Part shown: in pieces, positions 1-11,217 of the stretch | Position numbering within the stretch: position 1 is the first letter of the stretch | How the letters are laid out: every line of letters starts with the position of its first letter | NCBI RefSeq assembly: GCF_042242105.1 | Contig: NC_092026.1 | Coordinates: 22,532,691-22,596,690, forward strand | DNA: 64,000 nucleotides | Reading direction: 5' to 3' | Source of the DNA: Pempheris klunzingeri | Lineage: Eukaryota; Chordata; Actinopteri; Acropomatiformes; Pempheridae | The notes under the pieces: generated by a model | Databases searched by the model: none | Seen by the model: only the letters and a program-made list of their open reading frames with translations | What the model was told of the DNA's origin: nothing | Program-made: the position numbers and the translations under genes

Positions 1-41
1 GCTAGCCTTGTTTGTTTTTACACTTTAATTTTTGTGTAGAT

Positions 42-154
42 TAAACAAACAGGATATAACATATTAATCAGTGAGCTTTAGAGGTGCTAGTTGCTGGTCT
101 TTGTTAACTTTGGATGTTAACCCTGTTTCCGGTCTTTGTGCTAAGCTAAGCTAA
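42..154. repeat. dispersed repeat, copy A
   Basis: This block shares an ordered set of words with 3812-3892: TAAACAAACAG, then a TGAGCTTT(A/G)GAGGTG core, then a TTGTTA-CTTTGGAT segment. It ends in the tandem CTAAGCTAAGCTAA. From memory, this combination is a common dispersed repeat in percomorph fish. The family name is not known to me. Confidence 0.55.
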
Positions 155-1730
155 TAGTTTCCAGGCTATAACTTAATATGAAGTGTACAAGCCTCAGAGT
201 GGTTTTGAACTTCTTATCGAACCCCACATGTCAAGCTATTCTTTTCAGGTGAAGAAGAAGCATAAAGAACTACTCATTAGTAAAATAACTGGTATTTCAT
301 GGGTTGCACAGAGCCTGGCCAGCACTTTGAATTTTCATGTGCCCAAAGGCCGATCTGAAAAGGTTCCAGTTTTTCCAGAGTGGCCCACTTCAAGCCCCTG
401 AGAGCCTGCCCATTCTCATTTATCAAATAAAAAGCACCTTTCTTAGCACTTTGGAAAGAAAAAAACAACATTTTCACAGCCAGTGAAGCCATGTGTGTGT
501 GGTACCACGAATGGGACCGGCATGATTCCTGGTGTTAACAGCTAATAAATTGGGGCCCATCCCCCCGGTGCTCTACTGGCTCAATTATATCCACATGTAG
601 CCATAATTCCTGCCATGTTAACCGGTGTGAGCTGCATATTTTTAAAAGGTGGGTTTCCATAACACTTGCTGAAAGCTACGTTGGTTGTCGAGACACATGT
701 TTGGGTTCTGTTGAAGCCAGACGCTGGCTGTTTTAATGCAGAGGTGCTGTGGGACGCAGCAGGGGCCAGTGTGAGCCCTTTGTTTCTCACCTCAGTAATG
801 TGAACAGACAATAAGCCAGTTTACTACCAGCATAGACTTGTTAACAAAATTCAAATAGTTTTTTTTTTTCACTTAAAAACTTTCCTGCATTGATACAAGA
901 AGAAAGTTTTTTTCTCAAGTATTTTAACTCTCTTGTCTACAAGTGTCCTACAATATACCAGACATACACTCAGTTGGTACCCCATCTTCACGAAGGCTCA
1001 CTGAATGTGTTTTTAATGTTCAGTCTACCATCACTGATATAAATGGGATCAACAAAATATTAAAAACACCTCTCAGTAGCAGACTCAAGATTCCTGCATC
1101 CATTATGGTGATGCTATAAGTACGTATAGTACACTTATAAATAAGAAATACATGAAATATTGTTGTTATGTTTGTCTCAGTGGTAGAAATGTGAAAGACC
1201 TGAGTTGGTCCCTCTGTATTTACATTTTAACAGTGTAAACAACCAGGCAGTGTCATGCAGCACATTATTCAAATGAGTGCAGTGTACTTAACTACTGTAT
1301 TTACTGCAGGTTACTGGTAGCTCTGTTTGGTGACAGTTAATCTTAACAGTGAAACTCAACTGTTCTTTAGATATGCTAATTTACTACAGAGACCTTGTTG
1401 AATGCTCCCCAGCGGGTACAAGTGTGTGTTCGGGACTATCTGCCCTGTCCCTTTGCAGTTTTTTTAACAAATGTTTGAGGTTTTCTGAAATTGGAGCAGG
1501 ACTAGAGCCAGCTCTTTGAATGTCATGCCGTTGGCGCGTGCCAAACTTTTCTGCTAAACATTTTTCTCCCTTCCCCTCGTCCTCCTTCCCCCTTCTTTTT
1601 CCAACAGGAGGGTTGGAGAACCTCAATGCTATCATTCTTTGATTCTGTTTGAATCTGGCCGCATGTGAGCAGGAAAAGGAGCCAAACGTGCTTCCTGAGT
1701 GGTCCGGGGGGGAAACTCTGTAATAACCGA

Positions 1731-1790
1731 GGGGTGGGCGGTTAAAAATAACTGGGCTATATAAGCCGGGAGCAGGATCCCACTCACTCT
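1731..1790 (+). promoter_or_regulatory. orphan TATA promoter with MEF2 and CACCC-type sites
   Basis: A GC/CACCC-type box GGGGTGGGCG lies at 1731-1740, a perfect MEF2 consensus TTAAAAATAA at 1742-1751 and a TATA box TATATAAG at 1758-1765. CA-rich initiator-like sequence follows about 30 bp downstream (near 1788-1795), and a 12-bp palindrome CGGGACGTCCCG lies at 1817-1828. The order and spacing are those of a textbook regulated promoter on the plus strand. No coding exon I recognise follows. The first downstream ATG (1872) opens a frame of only 13 codons. Confidence 0.5.
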
Positions 1791-2649
1791 CAAACTCTCA
1801 CTGACTCTCGCACAGTCGGGACGTCCCGTGCAGGCCCGGCGCTACCTCTCACACTTATACACTGTTTTTCCATGGAAGTTAGCAGAGTACGCCACATGAG
1901 GCAGAGCTGATGTGTCCAAATCCTCACCACAGTGACGGAACACTTACAGGCCCGACAGAGACATAATGCATGCCTGTATTTGTGACATGGACTCTAACAG
2001 CCCAATAACAGCTTATGGGCAACAACATGAGGTTTCATCATGGAGAATATGAGACATACATCTGCGTGACGATCCATGGTTCCCTGCCTTTGTAGGCTTT
2101 TTTTAAAATTATGAAGCAAATCTCTGAAGGTAATGTGATAGGTGTGCAGTTTGTATTCTATCCAAAACTTTATATTTTAGGAGGCTTTAATGTTCTTTTC
2201 CACAACTACACTGGACACAGGCGATGCTTGTATGTTTCTTTTATAAAAGCTTAAATCCAAGGATGAGGTGGATGCACATTGGTACAGGCCAGGTGCTTTT
2301 GTACAGAATTGTATTGTCTGGTTTTTCTTTCTTGTCTGACTTCTAAGAAAGCCACTTTGTAGTGTGGTTGCACCCTTGTGTCTCTGTGTTTGGGTGGGGT
2401 GGGATTGGGAAGTTATGTTTGTAAATAGTTGTGTCTTTTTACAGCGTTACAGAACCGCTGTTGTTTTTGTAAGTCAATTTACATAAAAACAGAAAAGGAA
2501 TGCTGAAAATTCATACGGTTAAAGATAGAATGAGTGTATTAAGAAAACAAAATATTTTAAATAATTAGTGTCACTGTCACTGTTGCAAGAACGTGTCAGC
2601 AACTACATGACAACTTGTTGATAAGTCAGACACTTATAGTAGTGCAGAC

Positions 2650-2690
2650 TTTACAATTGGGAAATGACGTGAAAGTTGCCCAATTGTAAA
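2650..2690. repeat. perfect 12-bp inverted repeat (hairpin)
   Basis: TTTACAATTGGG at 2650-2661 and its exact reverse complement CCCAATTGTAAA at 2679-2690 flank a 17-nt loop containing TGACGTGA. The stem does not extend further. It could be the core of a small transposon remnant or a chance hairpin. Confidence 0.6.
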
Positions 2691-2863
2691 ACTATTGTGT
2701 AACTCTCAATTCAGGGAAAAGGATTTTCAGACACTTCAGTGGAAATGTTGCTCATCCACATTCAAAACTTGATCAAACACAATGATTGCACAGGTTCCTC
2801 TTCTCAGGTCAGACTGTGCTTGGACGAAAGTCCCTACAAGCTCCAAGGTGTTTGCCCTATATC

Positions 2864-2876
2864 TGACCTTTGACCT
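2864..2876. promoter_or_regulatory. perfect DR1 nuclear-receptor element
   Basis: TGACCT-T-TGACCT is a perfect direct repeat of the nuclear-receptor half-site with one spacer base. It is the form bound by HNF4, COUP-TF or PPAR/RXR dimers. It lies about 3.4 kb upstream of the klf2 start codon. No target gene can be assigned from sequence alone. Confidence 0.45.
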
Positions 2877-3811
2877 CTCTAAGGGGAGGGTGCAAGCAAA
2901 GGGAGAGTTTCCTTACAGGCATCAGCTGAGCACCACCTCTTTATGAACTTCTTACAAATCTCTGTAAACATTCACTGAGAAGTGTTTTCATGTGAGCTGC
3001 TGCAGTCGTAAGAGTGTCCCACCCATCGTACGTGAGGTCCTGTCTGCTCGCTCATTTTGCCCAAATGAAATTCTCTGGTTGGGTACGTACACTTCTCCAC
3101 AGGAAGTGACATATCAGAATACAAACCTGTCCCTTAAACGTCACGCAAATTAGTGAGCGCTCATTCCAGGGAAACACCAGACACGCCAACTACAGATTTT
3201 TTTTTTTTTTTCGCCTTCCTCATCCCTTTGCTGTACATCACGGAGCAGAACACACACTGTGTGCAGTTTCATATGATTTCAGGAAAATCTTTCAGTTCCT
3301 TGTGGCTGACAAGGTGCAGACGTGTCTAGTAAAGTCTTTACACATGTCTGTCATAAATCTCCTATTAACCAGGTCTGGTTGCATCAGGACATTTAACTTA
3401 GTGTGTGCAAACAATGGATAAACCAGCTAGACTGAAAATATGCCAACCCTCTATTGTGGTGTGAGTATGGACCAGGACCAGCAATGTTTGGTCTGTAATA
3501 TCTGAAGAAAGTTATCTAATGGCAAAAATAGTCTGGTATGATGGATCTATTCAGGTAATTTCAAAATTTACATTACAAGCACAAACGTTCATAAGTTTGG
3601 TCCTGTAATCTGTAGCCCTGATACAAAACTGGAACAAGAGAAGACCCAAACATGAGATCAGTAGCTGTGGCTCAGCTGGTGGAAAAGGTTGATGTTTAAT
3701 CCCCGACTCCTCCTGTCAGCATGTCAAAGTGTCCTCATAACCAGCATTTGTAGTCTCTATGTCTGTCCAGTAGTTACTCCATCATTTTCAGATTTTGATT
3801 TTGGTACAGAG

Positions 3812-3892
3812 TAAACAAACAGATATACAGATACAGCATGTTAACAAATGAGCTTTGGAGGTGTTGGGAGTCATATTTTGTTACCTTTGGAT
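3812..3892. repeat. dispersed repeat, copy B
   Basis: Diverged second copy of the element at 42-154, in the same orientation. It shares TAAACAAACAG, the GAGCTTTGGAGGTG core and the TTGTTACCTTTGGAT segment, but lacks the CTAAGCTAAG tail. Confidence 0.5.
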
Positions 3893-4180
3893 TATCAAGT
3901 CTCATCAAAAAAGAAAGTGTTCCCCAAAAAATGTCACACTATACCGTCATTGAAGAACCCCAAACAAAAATGTAACAAGCTTTGGGCAAAAGCTTAAAAC
4001 CAATTTCCAGTCAATGAGGTTGTGAAAAGTTCTTTGTCAAGTAACAGACTTGATTTTGTCTTGCGATATAATCAAAAGGCTTCTGGAGCAAAATAAAACT
4101 GTTTGGAGATATGACCATTAATACTAAGAGGTCAGCAGTTCCTTAAATTCAAACTTTGAGGCATTATGAAGCGTTAAAGG

Positions 4181-4204
4181 TAGTGAGGAGTGTAGTGAGG
4201 AGTG
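4181..4204. repeat. 12-bp tandem duplication
   Basis: Two exact head-to-tail copies of TAGTGAGGAGTG, followed by further degenerate GTGAGGAAGTGAG sequence. Confidence 0.8.
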
Positions 4205-4530
4205 AGGAAGTGAGAGTCACAGCACTCTCACTGGTAGCAGAGCAGATGAGGACTGCTGCACAGAGCCGGGGTCACCGTCAGTGGTCAGGGGTTCAGACAT
4301 CAGGCCGGCCGCTCCGCTGCCACTAAAAACACACTTCCTCTCCAGCCTTACTGCACTCCTGCTGTGTGACGCACTTTCCACCGAACACACAGCACGGATC
4401 AGAGATCAGGATGTGGAAACCTCACAGCTTTACCGACAGGGTTTACTGGTGGTGGTGGTGGACATGACAGCTTGATGAGAGGTGATGTGTCTGTCATGTG
4501 GTTCTGAGCTTGTTCAGGTCATCATCACAC

Positions 4531-4697
4531 TGAGTACTTTTCTTCTTTTTTTTTTACTGTAACTGTTGCAGAACTTTACTTTATGTGTCAATACTTCAAA
4601 TTTTGAATGCAATAATTGGACTTGTAATATTTAACAGTACAGTTTGACATTTTTGCTACTACTTTTACTCAACTTGAGTCCTTCCTCCACCACTGCT
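4531..4697. repeat. degraded dispersed fish repeat
   Basis: The block starts TGAGTACTTTT and ends CTACTACTTTTACTCAACTTG followed by TCCTCCACCACTG. From memory, this TACTTTTACT...CTTCCTCCACCACTG ending is typical of an abundant percomorph dispersed repeat. An AATAAA at 4714-4719 follows but is not tied to any gene. Confidence 0.45.
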
Positions 4698-5286
4698 GAT
4701 GATTGTGACATTCAATAAAACTGAAACAATGCAAAACATTTGAGGACAGTCTTTGACTGAGGTCCCTTTGTTTCTTCTCTATGCCTCTATTTATTTGGGA
4801 TTTTATGCATTAATTACGTGTTTTATTGCCTTTGGAAGCGATGCTCGGATGAGCTTAAAATCTGGATATCAGAATGTATGTGAATGACTTTGTGACTGAG
4901 TGACAACATATATAATAGTTTTGAATTTATTTAAGATACAGAGTGCAGGGTCACCGTTTGCCTGGTGACCTCTGGAGCCAGAGGACAAAACAGTCACGTC
5001 AGAAACCAGATCCCTGAGTAGAAACACCAACAAGCAGGTCAGAGTTGTGATGTAAATTTGACTCCAGTCGACACAGCAGCCCCCTCGTCCGTCATTTACA
5101 CCTGAATGGGACGTTACCTTAAATCATGTTTACATCACTAGTGGTTAGAGCGTTAAAAAGCCGTGCAAACCGTTTCAGACGACCCTGGCGCCTGTTTGGA
5201 CAAGCCTGCTGTGACAGAACAAAAACCATCTTCCATTAATGATAATGAGCCGAGAGCGAGATGCGCCAAACAGGTGGAGGCAGCAT

Positions 5287-5315
5287 CACACACACACACA
5301 CACACACACACACAC
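5287..5315. repeat. (CA)n microsatellite
   Basis: An uninterrupted CA dinucleotide run of about 29 bases, roughly 0.9 kb upstream of the klf2 start codon. It is probably length-polymorphic. Confidence 0.95.
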
Positions 5316-5913
5316 CAGACAGTATCTTCATCCGTGCAAAACGTTTATACATAATTTTAAACATGCTGGTTTGAAGGTTTGAGGGGAGTGCGGAACTGAT
5401 TTGGAAGATTTTGTCATTAAAATGGCGAGAAAACAAAGAAAACATAAGCAGCAAGTTCTGAAACTAAAAAATGATACAATCGCTGGAAGTGAAGATAAAA
5501 TAACCTGTTGGATGATCCAACATATAAATGTCGTTTTTGGACATTTCCTTATGAAATCTGAAATCTGCGCCATAATCCCTGCTTTTTTTTTTTTTTAATT
5601 AAAGATTATGTGTCTTTCCCTCCGGAATTTTAACCCACTACACCGACTCTAATTATGTTTTTATTACAGTTAATCAAAAAGAAAAACACATCTCCTTCGT
5701 GTTGTGATGAATAACTGAAGTACTGACAGGCTTTTGATTAAGTAGTTGTTGCGGCTTTGGCCTCCAGCAGTTTCTGTCACTAGTCCTGTTCTTTTCAACA
5801 TATTACGTAAGAATCTATGGTTGCTATATTGTCCTTATGTTTGTAATTTGACAGCAACTTTTTTCCAACTCCAGCTCAGGTGGGTTGGTCCGTTGGCTCT
5901 TTGCGTCAGTGTG

Positions 5914-5970
5914 TGGGGGAGGTCCCGCACTTTATAGGCTCCTCAGCGCTGCTCCGACTGTCACAGAGCG
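5914..5970 (+). promoter_or_regulatory. klf2: klf2 core promoter (candidate)
   Basis: A G-rich CACCC/Sp1-type box GGGGGAGG (about 5915-5922) is followed by a TATA-like TTTATAG at 5931-5937. This puts transcription start near 5960 and gives a 5' untranslated region of about 280 nt before the ATG at 6240. The start site itself is inferred. Confidence 0.5.
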
Positions 5971-6239
5971 AACTGAGCCCCGCTCCCTGCAGGAACCGCT
6001 TTATAAGAGCTAAATTTACCAAACTTTACGTTGTTTCCTGAGCTCACACAATTGGCCAGGCGCACTCGGGTTAGACAGTTATAAGGTTTGGAGGACCTCC
6101 TACCACTTTAAACTTGTTCATGTCTTTGGAGCGCAGCTGTGGAGAGGTGACAGTGAGATAGGCGCACAGACTCTGGTGCGGCTGCAGCTCAACAAAACGC
6201 GACTTTGACAAGAGATAGTTCTTATTATTTCACCCAACG

Positions 6240-7820
<1,581 letters not shown>

Positions 7821-8470
7821 AGGAGCTCACATAAGGACTTGGGCTTCATGGGGGGGTTGTGTTATTTTTATTGTGATTCAACTGATGTATTTTTTATTTA
7901 AAATTGTTCTCCACATGACCAAAGTCTTTTTTATATAATATTGAATTAAAAAGTTTTAGTGTTATTATTTTCTAATAACGTAGCTGGTACTACTTTGGTT
8001 CTATAAAAGCTTTAGAAAAGCTTTGTTTGCTTTAGAGCAGGCAGACCAAGAAGGGGCTGGCCCTGTATATACTACTCCTCTTTGACAGAACTGGAATGCT
8101 GTGTTTGACACAAAAGTGCCTTTCTATGACTGTGCTACTGTAAAACTCTTCATGACAGAATGACATGCCCACACAAGTTCTTGTTGACAGGAGTTAAAAA
8201 TGAACATGCAGTTGTGTGCAAAGACAATGTTTTATTTAAACTGCCTCAATGTCTGAATGGCCTGAACTGTTTTATTTTATTGCTTCCTACTATTTGGAGT
8301 TGATGTCGTCTCCTCTTGTGTGAAACTCTTGGGTCCAGCCCCTCTGTTCACTATCAGGGCTTGATGTCCTGTGCATTATTTTTCACTTAAATTTATATAA
8401 ATATGTACATGGATTTTATACTGTAGAATGTGTATTTATTGTAAATATTAAAAACAAGGAAATTGAACAT
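7821..8470 (+). other. klf2: klf2 3' untranslated region (inferred)
   Basis: AT-rich sequence runs from the stop codon to a poly(A) signal at 8447-8452. It contains AU-rich words (TATTTATTG and similar) and two perfect Pumilio elements of the form TGTANATA: TGTATATA at 8064-8071 and TGTAAATA at 8440-8447. Such elements usually shorten mRNA life, which fits an immediate-early type regulator. The end point is inferred. Confidence 0.5.
8447..8452 (+). terminator. klf2: klf2 poly(A) signal ATTAAA
   Basis: The common variant hexamer ATTAAA overlaps the downstream Pumilio element, about 630 nt after the stop. Earlier ATTAAA words, such as the one near 7945, are alternatives. Confidence 0.45.
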
Positions 8471-9238
8471 TTGACTCATGACTTTTCATGTATGCTTACT
8501 CAATCTTGATATATCTTGTTCACACATTTAGTTAAAAAAACCACAGCCATGCACCCAGCAGCAGTTTTCATATGGTGCTTACAGCCAGCTCAAGTACGTG
8601 CAGCAGACCTGCAGAGCATCAGATCAGTTAGATTAAATTGGTTTTAGTACATGTTGCCATTGAATACCCACTTCAATTTAAAACGTGGGCACTTGATTTC
8701 CACTGTGATGTTTTGCAGCTGCAAGACAGAAGGGCAGCCGCTTGTGGGTTTAGCCTATAAATACAAACACTCCATTTCCATAATTACAGAGTGAGCTGGG
8801 AGCCGTCTGGACAGAGGGGCACAGCAAACCCTCATCAGGGAGCCCTTAGACTCCCTTTCTGATGGGTAGAAATTATAGTAGGACATCAAAGGGCCTTAAT
8901 ACTACAATTACACAGAGTCACTCTACACTATAGTTTCAAAGTATCGGAGTCTGTGCATTTTATGTCTGCATGGTGTCAGTGAGCATTTGCTTCACCCGCA
9001 TCAAAGGCTGCATTGACTTGGTGTATCAAAGGCAGATGGCATTTTAGAAATATAAGTATTAACCATTTTTCTTCAAATGTGTGGTTGGTGATTGACACAG
9101 TACTCTCTCTCTCTATGTGCACTAAAATCATACATTTCACTGAAAGTGATGTCACACACTTCCAGTTAGATCTTAAATTCACTTGATTTCGCACCAATAA
9201 GATGTACGCGCAGAACATAACAGCTTGTTGATCAACAT
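8471..9238. other. intergenic gap between convergent klf2 and eps15l1
   Basis: I see no gene, RNA or strong regulatory element here. The short minus-strand frame at 8976-9218 resembles nothing known. Confidence 0.6.
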
Positions 9239-9244
9239 TTTATT
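9239..9244 (-). terminator. eps15l1: eps15l1 distal poly(A) signal candidate
   Basis: TTTATT on the plus strand is AATAAA on the minus strand, about 2 kb after the eps15l1 stop. A second AATAAA at 9657-9662 (minus) gives a shorter 3' UTR of about 1.55 kb. Which is used cannot be told from sequence. The stretch 9245-11217 is therefore read as a long 3' UTR and holds no gene I recognise. Confidence 0.4.
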
Positions 9245-11217
9245 AGAATGTATTTACTTTTTATAAAAAGAGGAAGTGCACACTAGGTAAAAATATCTTC
9301 AGTGGTTGATGCAAATGTATCACTCTCATTTCACTTTTTTTGTTCCAATATCAGTGCAGAACTACAAGATATAAACAATCAACTTTAGTCATTTCAGTTC
9401 TGCACCCTACATTTCTGTATCAGATTAAGACCCAAGAATAGAGTTGACTAAATCCGTCCCTCGTAGCAACTTCATGTCAGTGCTGAGCTACTGTTCCTCA
9501 AGGCCATCTACATGGAACGTAAATTCCATTTTAATCCCTGATACATTTATATTACAATCAAACTATTAATAACCTGTTGTGACTTCTTTTATCGGCTGCT
9601 GTTACAATATTTGTAATTAAATGACTTACCTGGCTCCAAGAATGTTAAAAATCACTTTTATTCAATTAAAAGTTGTTACAGACTTGAACTCCACACTCTG
9701 AGGTTCTTTTGTAATCACATACATACTGTGCAATGTTACATGTTACAATATTGATAAATAAGGCGCTGCCACTCTGTACACGTCCAGTAAGCTCTGGAAT
9801 TTACAGTGCGTACATTATGTGCCAAATACACCTGATTAGCGTTTGATAATTACAAAAGATGGAATATTTTAAGGCATTTAAACAAATGTCCTCCGACTGG
9901 ATCATAAGACATGAATGAAGAGAAAGAACAAATCCAGAGAGAAAAAAAAAAAAGATCCCCTGGATGATTTGAGTGTTGAGAGAAAAGCAAAAAGTTGGAA
10001 GCAGACATCACGCACATGCTTATCACTAGTCGAGTGAAGAAGCAAAAAGGAAAAAGCTAAGTGTAACAGCACCAGTATAAACAATGTAGGTTTACACTTT
10101 TTCCTTTTTATAGAGGCTTTCAGTTGTATGGGAGTGCAAGCTGTTTGGGCGTTACAACATGGCAACCAATGATAAACCATCTGACAGACACGAGCTGTTG
10201 ACATCACAGGGACGGTGCAACAGTAATCCAGGTGGGCTGAACCTCACTCATTAGAAAGGAAGACCTCAATGATTATCGCTAGCATCTTAATTATTGTAAA
10301 TGCAAGAGGCGACTGATGATATATACGGCTAAATCATATTTAACCAAAGCTATGTTAAGAATAAAACCCTTATTATGGATTCCCAAAACATCATATTGTC
10401 CCTTTGACATGTGTATCCCTAGTGAGGGTTTGATTATGTTCAAAAATGTCTTCAGTTCATGTACTTTAAGGCCATAAATAGTCTATATGCTGGAAGTAAA
10501 TGGCAAGAAACATTTTAAATAAAAATCTAAATCATGCCATTAATGATCTGATCACTAAGCTCTAGTCCTTCAGGACAGGTATGCTTATTAAGAAAGCTTG
10601 TACATAAAACCATCAACTAGCAATATTTACAGTACATGAAGGAGTTCCTTAAAAAAAATGCAACTGGACAAACAAAGCAGTTGGTGTATATGGTTTGACT
10701 TTCAATTTGAATTTTTCTGAGTAATTAAAGGTTATATAAAACAGTTTATACAGTGCATTTAACAAGTACTTCATACACCACGGATTCATTCCTTTTACAT
10801 ATAAATAAAAACACTAAAATATTCTTAAAAGGTTGTTTTTTTTTTCTTGCAACAGAAAGTGTGATTAGCCATAACGAGATATGGAGCGAGATAAAGGTTG
10901 AAGTCGAGTACCCTGCTGGTTCGGGTTGCGTTAAATCGCTATGTTCTTGGAAGATGAAGCCAGGCTTAAATCAAGTGGCTCCGTATTGTCCCTGATTATA
11001 GTTGCCATGTAGTTTGGGAGCAACGAACCTTAACTGGTTGCTATATGTGGAATCATTTGACACGAGCCCAGTCATGGCTAGAGAAACACTGGTCTCTTAC
11101 ACAAATTAGTAACAGGGGCCGTTGGGCCAGTGATGGTGCTGTTGTCATGAGCCTGTGGACGGAGGACAATAAGTCAGAAGAGGAAGAGGAGCAAAAGCTG
11201 TGGTGGGGTACGCCTGG

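Larger units (their letters stand above)
1..5900. other. gene-poor region upstream of klf2
   Basis: No coding gene is supported here. Open frames are under about 85 codons and look like nothing I know. The stretch holds dispersed repeat copies (42-154, 3812-3892, 4531-4697), a 12-bp tandem duplication (4181-4204), a CA microsatellite (5287-5315), an orphan core promoter (1731-1790), a perfect DR1 nuclear-receptor site (2864-2876) and a perfect 12-bp hairpin (2650-2690). I see nothing else. It probably contains distal regulatory DNA for klf2, but that is inference. Confidence 0.6.

Noticed and set aside
1384-1635. 83-codon minus-strand frame upstream of the orphan promoter
   Set aside because: Low-complexity basic/acidic composition, no homology I recognise and no splice or promoter support.
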